A DNA stretch of 64,000 nt from Lenzites betulinus. Lineage: Eukaryota > Basidiomycota > Agaricomycetes > Polyporales > Polyporaceae. The notes beneath the pieces are model-generated. The model was not told where the DNA came from, searched no databases, and saw nothing but the letters and a program-made list of their open reading frames with translations. This document shows, in pieces, positions 34,239-45,416 of the stretch. Numbering within the stretch: position 1 is the stretch's first letter; each line of letters starts with the position of its first letter. The position numbers were made by a program, and so were the translations under genes. The stretch spans positions 244,529 to 308,528 of the forward strand of contig JABYQU010000051.1 in assembly GCA_022264855.1 (NCBI GenBank), written 5' to 3'.

Positions 34239-36293
34239 ATGACTGCTTCGCCTGCCGTCGTCCGTGCCGTACCGGAGGAACAACTCGAACGCGGTTCACC
34301 CAGTTTATTACTCGCACCCGCCTATCGCGACGTCTCACTCCTTCATACCCGTGCATATGATATTGGTACACTTCAGTTCACAAATATCATAACAACGGTA
34401 TCATATATTGTACCATTACTTACCCAGGTCAACAGATGGTAAACGATACAGCATCAAGTGCTTTACCCGTTCGCCATCCGATATTCTCGACATCAATTTC
34501 TCCAGATCTCGCTCTCCCTTCGCTTCCGCATACCGCCGACGAGCTACAACTGAATACGATGTTTATGAGGAATTCAAACTCCACAAGCGCGTGTCTGCAC
34601 ACCCAAACGTTGTCACGGCCCATCGCATGCTCGAGGAGGCCAACAACCTTTTCCTCGTCCTCGATCATTCACCCGACTGTCGTTTCTTGGATTTATTACA
34701 AGAGGGACGGAACTTGAAAGGCAGCGTTCTCATCAAAAAGGCGTTTCTGCAGCTTCTCGACGCAGTCGAACATTGCCACTCCCTCGGGGTGTACCATCGC
34801 AACCTCCGGCCAGATGCCATCGAGTGTTTCGACGACGGGCAGCGGCTTGCTATCACCGACTTCGGAATTGCAACCACAGATAAGATGAGCGAAGAACGTT
34901 TTGTCGGAGGCGGACGGTATATGGCACCAGGTTAGTTAATCAAATCCGCTTAGCGCAGGCGGAGACGTATACTGAGTTTACGCCTGGGTTGTCAGAGTGT
35001 CGCGAGGACGGAGGAATTCCAGTGGGCGCACTACCCGGGCCTTACGCTCCGTCCTCATGCGATGTCTGGTCGCTGGGAATCGTTCTGCTGAATTTAATAA
35101 CCGGTCGCAACCCTTGGAACTCATCGACATCTGAGGATCCCGAGTTCCGCTTGTATCGCACGACTCCTCCCCTGTTTTTCGCCGCCCTCCCGACCTCTTC
35201 CGCGGTGAACATGCTCCTTGCGCGGACATTGGAGGTCGATTGGACACAGCGTATTACCATTAGCGAGATGCGCCGCGAAGTCACGGAAATCAAACGCTTC
35301 TACTCGGTCAGAGGGGCATTCGCACTCGGGATTGATCAGGATGCCGAGTGGTCAGAGGGCTCGCATTTGCTTGCAGGGTCGCGTCCAGCTCCAAACGAGT
35401 TGTCCGACAAGTCCTCCTCCGATTCGGAGACGCTCTCAGGAAGTGTCGTGTCACCACCGCACTCTTCAGGTATGTCCTCGTCCATAACTCCATTGGATGC
35501 ATCTACTTCACTAACAACCCCTTTGCGCTCCCTGGGTTCAGTCCCTCGGAGTCCTCCGTCATCACATAGCTCTCACCACGTAGACTCGGAAATGGCCTCC
35601 GATTCCCCCACTGAGTCGCCACCTGGAGCTCGTATAGGACTCAACGCCGAGGATAGCCCCACGCCTGCGCAACCAACCGAAGTAGATTTAGGCGGCGGCC
35701 CATCACGGCTTGCAAACACTCCAAGCGACAGCCTGGTATCATTGCTCCCCTCACCAGAACCCATCCACACGTCTAGATCGCCGGCCTCTGTACCAGAGTC
35801 TAAGTCTGAGACCTACTGGAACGTGTACAATGAACACGAATTGGACACATCTGTGTTGTCGCTTGCTCAAACAGTCGAAGACGCGCGATCATACCAAACC
35901 ATCGTCTCGACCTCGTCGGATCTTCACAGAGTCGCGACAGATCGCGCAGTCCACCCCGCCACACTCAACCACAGCAGGACATCCCTTCGACCAAATTCAC
36001 GGTTTGACTTTCTGGCCCCGATCCGGATTGCGTTTTTCCGACGGCTCTATGTACGCTCGGGCGCTGCACGCCGGTCACAGACGTCGCTGGAGACTTTCAG
36101 TACCCGCGAGCGTCGATTCTCTGGTGTCATCACCGAACCGGACAGCGACGATCTCGAACGGTACCACTCCCATTCCCTCGACCGCGCACTGGATGCCAGC
36201 GATGTTGTGGTCGATCACGAGCACGGGGATTGGCGGTCTATCAACACTATGTCGACTGCGAACGTGATCTATCATAGTATGTTCTCAGAGTAG
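34239..36293 (+). CDS. Ser/Thr kinase-fold protein, probable pseudokinase
   Basis: Exons 34239-34365, 34436-34930 and 34996-36293 close in frame to ~639 residues; a small extra in-frame intron near 35470-35540 is possible. The fold follows fungal Ran1/Ksp1-like kinases: IDGKRYSIKCF holds the ATP-anchoring Lys, EYDVYEEFKLHKRVSAHPNVV the helix C region, then LLDAVEHCHSLGVYHRNLRPDAIE, AITDFGIAT, GGGRYMAPEC and SSCDVWSLGIVLLNLITGRNPW. Two key features are lost: the HRD catalytic Asp is Asn (HRN), and the glycine-rich loop reads LLLAPAYRDVSLL with no glycine. The DFG and APE motifs are intact. The C-terminal half is Ser/Pro-rich and disordered. Catalysis is therefore unlikely; scaffold or regulatory activity is inferred. 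Confidence 0.85.
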
Positions 36294-37576
36294 CTATCAG
36301 CCATTCCACTGTCCGAATATCACACGACGACCTCCGAACCTGTTAGATCCTACTCTCCGGGCACCGGTATATATTGGTAGTGACTAGTAACTATCAGTGA
36401 GTAGAGATCGTTTGAGCACGCGTGGGCGCACAGAAGCTAACATTGCTCACCCAGATTTGTATGCTGAATGGGGCTAGTAGCTCGTGCAGAATGCCACCTG
36501 TATATAAGCATCTGGCTCACCGTAACTAGGTCGAACACTCTCACTTCACTGCGAGCTTGCCTACCTGGACGTCGTCGCGCCCTACGCTCTCACGGACAAA
36601 CTCGAAGCTGTCATCGCTTGCCGCAGCGGAGGACACTCACGTACGTTATCATTGAATCAGTTGTGCGTAACTGACACTCCGCCAACATTCATAAGGTTTC
36701 TAACAGATCGGGCATGAACGACATATGTAGACGGCCAGCTGTGCAGGTCCCCTCGCGGCAAATTGAGACAATACAAAGCAAAAGCTAGCTGGGCATATTC
36801 AACAGGTTGCTGACTGGATCCTGCAAACATTTGCGGTCTGCCGTAGCGTGCGTTTCCCCACGTTTGAAATTCTTGAATCGTCAACTGCGCGCTGACAATC
36901 ACAACCTCGTCGAAATAATACCGCAAGTTGTTTCTTCACCTACGCCGGGCAGAACTGTGTGCTTGAGCACTTCATCACCAGCGTCACCCTGTCCGTATGC
37001 CATCTGCCTCGCCGGCCCTTTGTATGCGCCGGCCCCTCCGGGAGTTAGACACCGAAAACGCCCCGGACGCGGTGCACCCCAGCAGGTTGACTCACAAGCT
37101 GCTTGCCGTCTGACACGGAGCGGGGCGAGCTACCATGCACCACACGGGGGGCATGCCGTGGGACGACGTGTGCTCAGGCTTGGTGCGTGTGGGGCTAGCA
37201 CAAGTGGGCGTTCGTCAGCCCGCTCAAAAGTGCTGCGGATTTAGTGCGCGAAAAGCAGGAGACAGTGCGCACATCCGTGAGAGATGTAGAACCAGGCTTC
37301 AAGAATTTTGTGAATACATTATAAACGGAGGCATCTCCACCGGTGAAATTGTCGTATCCGTGTTTCTAGTGAACCCGCAGAGGCTTGTAGTAGGGAACAA
37401 CAATTGGTAAGCTAGGTTTGGCGAGCTCGGTCGTGGAGCAGCAAGGCGAATACTACTAACACCGGCGACGTGGGAAACACCTGGTCCCATCGATATCGCT
37501 CCGGACTTGACCTTCGTCTTTGACTCGTGCCAGAACACACTCTAGTCTCTTGGGCTGAAATCTTGGCCAACATACT
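36294..37576. repeat. Intergenic with rearranged copy of element X (37010-37505)
   Basis: No supported gene in about 1.3 kb. 37018-37290 matches 30112-30360 in the same orientation, while 37425-37505 matches 30025-30110 inverted, so the element is broken and partly flipped here relative to the first copy. Confidence 0.55.
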
Positions 37577-39741
37577 ATGAGCTTTCCCAGAAATATCGAC
37601 CGCCGTACCGCGCTGGAGGATCGGAGCAATCCAGATTCGACATCGACCACTGATGGTGCATCAACGTACGTCCCCTACATGACCTTGCTGTGAAGTTCCT
37701 CCATATTGATAACATCTCAGTCCCGCAGACAACGCCGGGGTACGAGCCTGAGTATTGTTCCATATGTGATGCATACTGACTTCACAGTACTTACCCTCAG
37801 CCCAGTCCGACCGCGCATATTGTCAATGTGTCGTACCCAGTTATTCACGGGCTCACGACAGCGACCTTATCCATCAATTTCCTACCCAAGGAAGTCCTCG
37901 GCAGCATATTTTCGCTCGTACCGTCTACGTTGCAGACACCGGCACCTGTTTGGGACTTTCTCGAGAACTGCATGTTCGACGTGAGGGAATTGACACCCCT
38001 GACTCGAGTATGTCAAACATGGAAAACCGTCATTTTCGGCACGCCATCTCTGTGGTCAACCATCCTGGACATGGACAATGATTCGTCCCCCGAACCTCTC
38101 TTCAAGAACTACCTAAAGTACTGTACCGGCATGGGCGGCCTGTACCTCTACATCCCGGATCGAGGCACGGGCCCTTCCCAAGACCTGATAGATCTCTGCC
38201 GCCAGCACAGCTCACGAGTGCGAGGGTTATACCTTGCAGGTTGCAGTTCCGGCTGTCCAGGCCGGTGCATGACACTTCTATGCTCTGCTCTCCCTTCTCT
38301 TGAGCTCTGTCACTCCTCCTCACCGTCCTGCTTCAATGATCGTCAGCCTCGTGCGTCGCTGGATGAGCCACATGCGATCCTCCCGGAGAGTAGCCGGCTA
38401 CGCACCCTGACACTCAACTTCCTCGAGCAGTCCAGCGAGACTTGTCCCATTCCGAAAACATCCTTCCCCGCTCTGGAAAGGCTCCATATATCTGGACTTG
38501 ACAGCAAACGCGATGGTGAGAAGCTGCTGTCCCTCCTACGCACCAGCCCTCGACTCCAAGACCTGTACATATGTACTGAAATCGGGAACGATAGCGAGGA
38601 CCTCGCAGGTACGGATTCGGACGCCGAACGCGTGCCGTTGCACCATCTTCAAAATCTGGAGCTATTTGACTATGAGTTGAATAGCCCCGAGGCGCTGATA
38701 GAAGACGACGAAGGCTCTGCATGGATGCCATACCTTACCTGGGGCTTCCGCCAAATTTTGGCCCGCATCGCGCTGCCGCCCGCTGGCTTGCGCAGTCTCA
38801 GGCTAGGATCCCTTCCTCTCTACGACTTGCACTCAATATTGGAGGAAATTGACCCAAGGATGGAGCTGAAGCTCGCTGCCATGACCATTGAGCCCTCTGA
38901 GTCTGTTGCCTCATGGCCAGTCGGGTACTCCATGCAAGTCGATGGGGCGACTACCACCTGCAAATTCGACACATTTGCAGTACCTCGCACGGTGGAGAGC
39001 GAAGAAGATCTGGAAGACTCCAAAGCAATTGCTGAAGAGGCGTGCGGCGACCTCTGCAACCTCTTCGCCTCATCGCGGATGTTCACTTCGCTACGTGGGT
39101 TGTGGCTCTCCGGAAACATCAACGGCCCAATGGCACTTGCGCGGCCAGGATCGGTGTTTCGATCGCTCCCCCGTCTCGAGATGTTTGTCGCTGCGGATAA
39201 CGAGCTCCTCGAAGGATTCATCACTGGCAGATCTGACATGCGCGCGGCCTTGGCCGCTATGCTCGAAGGATTTGAATCTGACGCGCTCCGCGACACGGAC
39301 AACGCGGCTACACTTGAACAATCCATCCCACAGGCGGCTGACGCACACCCTGGCCGCACACCGGAGCTCGAGGCCATCCTCAGAGGGCTGATCCCGTATC
39401 CAGATGGAACGGTCCCCTGCCCTTCTCTCCAGACTGTCGCACTCTATTGTGGGTACGACTATGATCGCGGCAGTGTCTTCGACCGGGTGGTCCAAATTGC
39501 ACGTTTACGTGCCCGTGCGGGGCACCCGCTTGTTCGCATCATCCTTCTATTCGCCGCCAAAAACCCTCACTCGGACGGGTCGGACACCGCTATGAAGTAC
39601 ATTCTGCGCTCGCTGGAGTATACATATGCTGGAGGGGGCCCGCTGGCCACCGATGAATGGCGCCTGGTTCGGACGATAGATAACAGCTCTGAAGAGGTCA
39701 TTGCTCAGCTACGCAACGAATGGAAAAATATGACATGTTAA
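37577..39741 (+). CDS. F-box domain protein, paralog 3
   Basis: Exon 1 37577-37665 (MSFPRNIDRRTALEDRSNPDS...) joins, across a 122-base GT-AG intron, to a long exon 37788-39741; phases agree. The F-box region reads LSINFLPKEVLGSIFSLVPS, then ENCMFDVRELTPLTRVCQTWKTVIFGTPSLWSTILDMD, clearly homologous to the two genes at the left edge of the window. The rest carries LRR-like segments (SRLRTLTLNFL, FPALERLHISGL, LHHLQNLELFDY, GLRSLRLGSLPL, FTSLRGLWLSGN) and ends with TVALYCGYDYDR... and a stop at 39739-39741. It is probably an SCF substrate receptor (family inference). The copy is ~35 kb away from and inverted relative to the tandem pair, so it is a dispersed duplicate. Confidence 0.85.
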
Positions 39742-40129
39742 TGGACAGTGTAACGGTGAGCACCACTCTCACAATCGACCGTTTTCTTGAACATACGACT
39801 GATTGTGGAGCTTCGAGGCGAGAGCATCTTCGTCGGATGCTCCGGTGTATACATAAAGCAGCGTGTACGCCTGGTGATGCTAAATGGACAGGACAAGTGT
39901 GGTGGACAGCTTGAACGGGAACTGCAGTCGGGGCCGGGAGGGACGCGGTGAGTGGACGCGTGCGAGAACGGCCGTCCGGCGTCCGCCACTGACGCGTCCA
40001 AGTGCACGTGTGCGCGTCGTTCCCACGCCACACCGCTGGCCTGCCTGCTCTCAGCCGCGTTCAGCTCTCTCTCGATCGACATCCCCGCTCGCACTCACTC
40101 ACTCACTCGCTCGCTCGACGACGCCCACG
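39742..40129. promoter_or_regulatory. Leader of mini-FunK1 copy 2 with shared block S
   Basis: 39968-40060 contains CGTCCGCCACTGACGCGTCC, then GTCGTTCCCACGCCAC, then GGCCTGCCTGCTCTCAGCC. The same block recurs at 45999-46100 (+) and, more diverged, at about 47990-47920 (-). It includes ACGCGT, the core recognised by MBF-type cell-cycle factors in fungi (knowledge; binding here is inference). A CACTCACTCACTCGCTCGCTCG-type tract (about 40093-40117) sits immediately before the ATG. Confidence 0.5.
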
Positions 40130-40954
40130 ATGGCAGACCCCGCGCCCGCCCCTCCCATCCCTGGCACCGATCCATCCCCCGCGCCCGCGCCCGCACCGCC
40201 CGCCTCCGCCCCCGCCCCGCCTGCGCCGATCCCGCGCCTGCTCGACCCCGCGCACACCCGTCCGCCGCCCAGCCTCACGCGCGTCAAGACCGTCAACCCG
40301 CGCCACTTCTTCCACGCCAGGAACGGCCCCGAGCTCATCACCGCCTGGCTCGGCGCCATCGGCGGTGTGTCCCTCTCTCTTCCTCACTCCAGGTATAGCG
40401 TGTTCGTGGCAGCGCTAACGCCCGCATCGGCACGCAGCGCATAAGGCGGTGTTTGACCGTGTGCAGGGCGAGCTGCACCGCGACCTCAACCCGAACTCGA
40501 TCCTTATCATCGAGCACCCCCAGACTGCGCCTGCGCCCGCGGACGGTGGGGAAAGCGGGGACGGCGGGGAGAGCGAGGACAGCGCGCCGCCGTTCCTCAC
40601 GGGCGCGGTCATCTACTGGGAGCCGCAGATCTCGCTCCAGACGCTGCGCAAGATGGACGCCCCGGACCCGCCCTGGGGCAGGATCGGCGACAAGGCGCGC
40701 GATGCGATGCTGATGTTCTGCTACAAGGACCAGTTTGAGCGCGCGTGCAGGGAGAACGCGTATTGGCACTCGGCGGAGGGGTTGCGCGAGCGGTGCGTCT
40801 CGTTTCGTTTCGTTTGGCGGATTTGGCCTGGGCTGTTGATGTGTGCGCGTGTAGGGAGGAGAAGGGGGACGGGTGCATGATGGAGCGGGAGAATGGACGC
40901 TGGAATGCGGGCGGGGACGGCGTTTGGACTAGGAGGAAGGAGAGGGACGGGTAG
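40130..40954 (+). CDS. Short FunK1-like kinase fragment protein (copy 2)
   Basis: Three exons (40130-40364, 40438-40792, 40855-40954) with consistent phases give 229 residues. The N-terminus is Pro/Ala-rich, then LTRVKTVNPRHFFHARNGPELITAWLGAIG, AHKAVFDRVQGELHRDLNPNSILIIEHP, an acidic linker, GAVIYWEPQISLQTLRKM, and RIGDKARDAMLMFCYKDQFERACRENAYW. The catalytic-loop motif HRDLNPN is complete, as in active FunK1 kinases, yet no ATP-binding lobe precedes it and the following DFG-like Asp is missing (YWE). It shares the phase-1 intron before AHK and the WEP.(I/L)..QTLRKM block with copy 1. It may be a kinase-derived binding module rather than an enzyme (inference). Codon use is very GC-rich. Confidence 0.68.
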
Positions 40955-43737
40955 GGTTTGCGGGACGTGGGTCTGTACTTTTACGCGGTGAACGAGCGGA
41001 CCGACGATGCATGCTGATGTTCCGAGTCCGCTGGAGGGCACACGTGAACCCCGCGTCTTTACCCTCCGTCTGTAGATGCACTCACTCCCGTTCAGCACAG
41101 GCGTCCGGGCAGGCTGTCCCCTCTCAAGACCTAACCCTCACGACACGCACAAGTTCACTCGGTGGATCGCCGCCGGCCGCGCGCACCGAGTCGGCATCCG
41201 ATCCCTGTGCGCCTGCCGGAGTCTCCCAGTGAAGCTTGGAAGAGTGGACCGGTGCCTGCGCTTTACCAGGACCGACGGAACGCAAGTCCGCAGTACATCA
41301 TGCGCGCTCAGGCTCCTGCGCAGGCCGCCCGGGACTGCACGTTTGACGTTCGGGACGCGGCGGCAAGGCGGCAGCGTGCACGCGATGGTGCGCGGCACTG
41401 GCAAGTGGGCCCGGGCCCGAGTCAATCGTATGTCGGATATCGCCCGCCCCCGCCCCCGTATCGCGACGAGACGCGAAGGGACTCCGCGACGCCGGAGGGT
41501 CTGTGCTAGATGCTATCCCTATCGTCCGCCCCCGTCCTTTACCTCATATCGTATCATATCAAATCATATCATATCAAGACACAACCTCTCTGGCCAGGCT
41601 GCGCAGCAAGTTCTGGATGCATTGGTATATGTTTAGCGTCCGATATTCAACGATCGCGATCGAATTCAGGGCGATCGACCGGGACCCACTGTCTGCTTCC
41701 GGCGGACAATAAGCGATCGAGTCACAGGTGTAGGTGTAGGTCCGTGTGTACGCCCGCGGGTCACTGGCACTACTAGCACTGCTGGCCGAAGACCCTGGAC
41801 GGTGCCTGGGGTGCGTGGCTCGGCGGACGATGGGTGCGGCTGGTAACGTCGAGGACGGCGAGAACGGCACGGAGGACTCGGTGGACGGTGTGGTGTGGTG
41901 TGGAATATATACTGTATAGTGAATAGTGACAACTCCCGCCCGCGGGAGTCCGCGAGAAGAGGACATACATCTACCGGGGCAGCGTTCGTAGCAGTAAGTA
42001 AGAAGTGTCCGTGATGTGTTGCGGTGTAGGTAGTGAGTAGAATGGTAGTAATGGTAACGCGCAGTGCGCGAGGGCCGCGCCGCAGCTCTCAGACGCGGCG
42101 GCGCTGGACTCCATCGTCCAAGCCACTGGCCGTTGGGTAGGCGTACAAGGAGAGCGAAGCGAAACGGGCCGTATCGGAGAGGCGAGCGGGACAGCGTACA
42201 GGGGATGGAGCGAAACTGATAGAGGGAAAGACCCGGACGGCCGTGTAGATATATGCAGACGCGGAAGAGCGCGCAGCGGCGAGAGGGCGCACCGATACGG
42301 GATGCGGCGAGCGCGGCGGGTGCGGCAGTCTGAGTCATGGGGTGGGAGAGAGGGAGTGTATCGTACACGCGGAGAGGGCGCGAGGCGATCACGTGGCGAC
42401 AAATGGCAACTGGCATCGAGTGAGTTGACTGCGCGGGAGTCGGTGGCGGAGGCGCGATGCCGGTGCGCTGCGACTCCAAGTATGCGGATGACGAACGGAG
42501 GAGCCGCGGCGCGGGCCCTCCCGTACGAACGTCCCAGTACTAGTCGAGTCGGGGCATGGATCGCGGGGAGCGCTGAGGCGGGCTGAGCGGCACGGCGTGC
42601 CAGTGGATGTGGATGTGGATGTGGATGTACATGTCGGCCGAACTGGAAGACTCGCGGAGGCGGAGGGGGACCGTCCCTGGCGGGCATTGCCAGGGCGACA
42701 GCGCGAAGCGGCCGAGGCAGGCTGAGGACACCCCAGTCTCGTACCGGCAGTTGCCGAGCGCGCGAGTACTGCCGAGTCGGCCATGTGCTTCAGCGGAACA
42801 CAACCCGACACAGCACCAGTCGGCTGTACGCAAGTTTGGCTTTGTGCTACGACATTACATAGCCACATGGAACAAATCAGACCCCTCCTCCTCCTCCTCC
42901 TCCTCCTCCTCCTCCTCATCGACTAGTGCTGCGCGCGGGGGATGCGGTCAAACACAAAAGCCGCAGCTATGGCTGGCCACAAGCGCGGTCGGGCCACAGC
43001 ATCCTCCGCGTTTGGTGCACGTGCAGTTCAAGCTGTCTGACTGACGCGCCTCAGGAGGACAAAAGTGAGAAGGGCGTGGCCAGCACGCGGGACGAGCGCG
43101 GGCAATTTTGTAACAGGCCGGCCCCGTGCCTGTCGCCCGGAGACGCTGCCAGCGAACCGGATCAACGTTCACTGCAGCGATCATGATGTTCACGATCAAC
43201 CAATTGTGCCGTCGGACAACTCCTTGTGAGTTGCGTGAGCTCTGGTGGCGGCATGTAATACTAGTACTCTCAGAAGGCCATCACTCGGGCCCTCTCTTCT
43301 CATCTTCTGAACGGGCTCTTTCAGGTTATGGAATGTGTTATGGGCATGCAGCGACTGGTCACCGACTTCACTCCTAGCTTTGCTCGTCCGCCGACTCGTC
43401 CCTGATCCAGAGGCATCGCCATGGCAGAGGAGGAGGAGCCCGGCATCTGCATCAACCTCCATTGAACCTCCATTGTCTCCTGTCCTTCCGCCACAACGAG
43501 CAGACCGCCGCCGCCCCCCTCCCCCTCTCATAAAGCTCCCCATGCCCCCCAACATCCCCCAAACCCTCTTCTCTTCCTGTTCCTCGCAGCTGGCCTGAAC
43601 AACCTCAACTCTCATCCCCTGCCAGTCTCTACGTCACAGACAACGTATACCGCCAAGCCTTGACAACAGAACAAAGACCGCCCCTCCCGCGACAGACTGC
43701 CAGCACTCATAGCCTCCCCGCTTGCCGTGAACCCAAC
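40955..43737. repeat. GC-rich repeat block, left inverted arm (41930-42690)
   Basis: No supported gene in 2.8 kb. The reverse complement of 41930-42690 matches 45060-45790. Anchors are CTACGAACGCTGC.CCGGTAG near one end, CCGTTCGTCATCCG with CACCGGCATCG in the middle, and AGTCTTC.AG.TCGGCCG.CA at the other. Other features: ATATCA-type repeats at about 41544-41576, (GTGGAT)n at 42603-42627, and a (TCC)n run at 42886-42918. A further segment, 42815-42990, matches 46105-46215 inverted. Long open frames across the arm look like products of GC bias. Confidence 0.6.
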
Positions 43738-44754
43738 ATGGACGAAGGAACGATCATCGCATTGATAGGCCTCGTCTTCGCGATCATCGTTGTCATTGGC
43801 CCCTTTACCATCGTCGCCCTTCTTCTCCTATTCTTCTCCTCCCTCCGAAACCCTGTCGAGCGGTTCGATGAGCTCGAGCGATTGTTCGAGCGCACCAAGA
43901 CTAGGTACAACGACGCGTGCGCTTCAATGCCCAAGGACATCGCCGTCGCAGCGCACAACCAGTGGAATGCGTGAGTCTTTTCTCCGCGTGGTGCTGGCAA
44001 ATACTGCCAATTACTGACCGCCAATCGCGGCCTGCAGCATCGACAGCCTCAAGAAAGCCCTCAATACCTGCATCGACGACATAAGCAGCAGCAAGCATTC
44101 GCTCGGCCATCTCAAGCTGTGCAACAAGGATGTGCGGCAGCTGAACGCGGGCCTTGCGAATCTCGCACGGGCGTTGTCTGATTTCAGGGAGCTGCTGCCA
44201 AAGGTATGTCACAACCTCATCGGCTCCCCTTTATTACATGTTCTCACCATAAGCCCTCATCTCGCGTCGGTGTGATAGCTCCCCATCCCCCGCCTTGGCA
44301 ATGACAAGCCACTGGTGTCCTCCTCGAGCGTCGGATCCCCCGCAGGGCCTCCACGGGCAGTACGACAAGCAACGACAGCACGGCGTCCACGATGAACGCC
44401 GCAAGCTCGTCACTGCCGGAGGGTAGTCCTTCGAACGCGGCGCAGTACGGAGAGTCCTCACTTGCATCCGATACGGGCGTCCCGACCACCGCTGGCGGTG
44501 GAGACGAGCCCGCCCTCGAGTCGCCCATCCTGCCGGTCGCAAACGCGGCGGACTCCACCACTGGCACTATACACTCACCCGTGAACACACCCATTTCGGA
44601 GACGGACACAGACCCCGAAGCTCTGTCTTCCAACTCGGATACCGCAGCCTTCAAGAGAGAGCCCAAGGGCCTGGTCAGAATAGTCCAGATACTGGCGGAC
44701 TACTGGAACGGGCCTCGCGCGCCCCCGGACCACATCGGGGACAGCAATGTGTAG
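43738..44754 (+). CDS. Membrane-anchored coiled-coil protein, family unknown
   Basis: Exons 43738-43970, 44038-44203 and 44329-44754 close in frame to 274 residues. The start MDEGTIIALIGLVFAIIVVIGPFTIVALLLLFFSSL is one long membrane segment directly at the N-terminus, so the protein is probably anchored with its body in the cytosol. It is followed by VERFDELERLFERTKTRYNDAC and IDSLKKALNTCIDDISSSKHSLGHLKLCNKDVRQLNAGLANLARALSDFRELL, predicted coiled coil. The last 140 residues are Ser/Thr-rich and disordered (STGSTTSNDSTASTMN..., SPVNTPISETDTD). I do not recognise the family. The third exon acceptor (after CTCGAG) is chosen because it restores the Ser-rich frame. It lies between the two inverted repeat arms. 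Confidence 0.6.
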
Positions 44755-45385
44755 CCCCTAGTCAAGTGGTCATGTAGTGACGGTGTTACACCGTCGCCGT
44801 GGTCGTCGTCATTACCTCCCGCCGGCCGGGGTGCGAACGACCACACTCCGCAAAGACTCGCCAACTTCGGCGCGCGGTCAGTGCTTCCAGCCTTGCACGT
44901 ACTCGAATGCGTTACGTGTCGCGGACCTGCCTTTCCCCCGGGACACGGACAGCCCAACGATCGCTGAGCCTCCCGCGCCCTCTCGCGCCGCGCCGCAGAC
45001 GCGCAGGACCGACTCGACGCTCGGCGCAGACCGCCAAAGCCCGGCGCCCGGCGCTGCACAGATCGACTCCTCGTGCGCGAGTCTTCGAGCTCGGCCGCCA
45101 CATTCACATTCACTGGCATGGGCTCAGCCCAAGTCAGCGCTCCCCGCAATCCATCATTGCCCCGAGGGCCGCCTCGACCAGTCGCGGGATGTTCGTGTGC
45201 CAGCGGGCGGGACCGCGCCGCGTCCCTCCCGTTCGTCATCCGAGCACTCCTACCCGTCGCATTGCACCGGCATCGTGACGACGACTCCCGCGCGTTCGAC
45301 GCGTTCGGCACCAGTTTGTCGCGGCGGGCGCGCTCAACGTGATCGCGTCGCGCCGTTCCGCGCGTAGAATCCACTGTCCCCCCCC

Positions 45386-45416
<31 letters not shown>

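Noticed and set aside
34990..35010. Possible premature stop between kinase exons 2 and 3
   Set aside because: Phases of the GT-AG intron 34931-34995 agree and restore MAPEC, so the gene is intact there.
37666..37787. Middle exon 37743-37787 in the third F-box gene
   Set aside because: Including it introduces a stop codon; direct splicing of 37665 to 37788 keeps the frame.
41574..42687. Long minus-strand frames (up to 301 codons) in the left inverted arm, with partial matches to plus-strand frames in the right arm
   Set aside because: They are Arg/Pro/Ser-rich, follow from GC bias, are frame-shifted between arms and lack any domain; similarity is explained by the DNA repeat.
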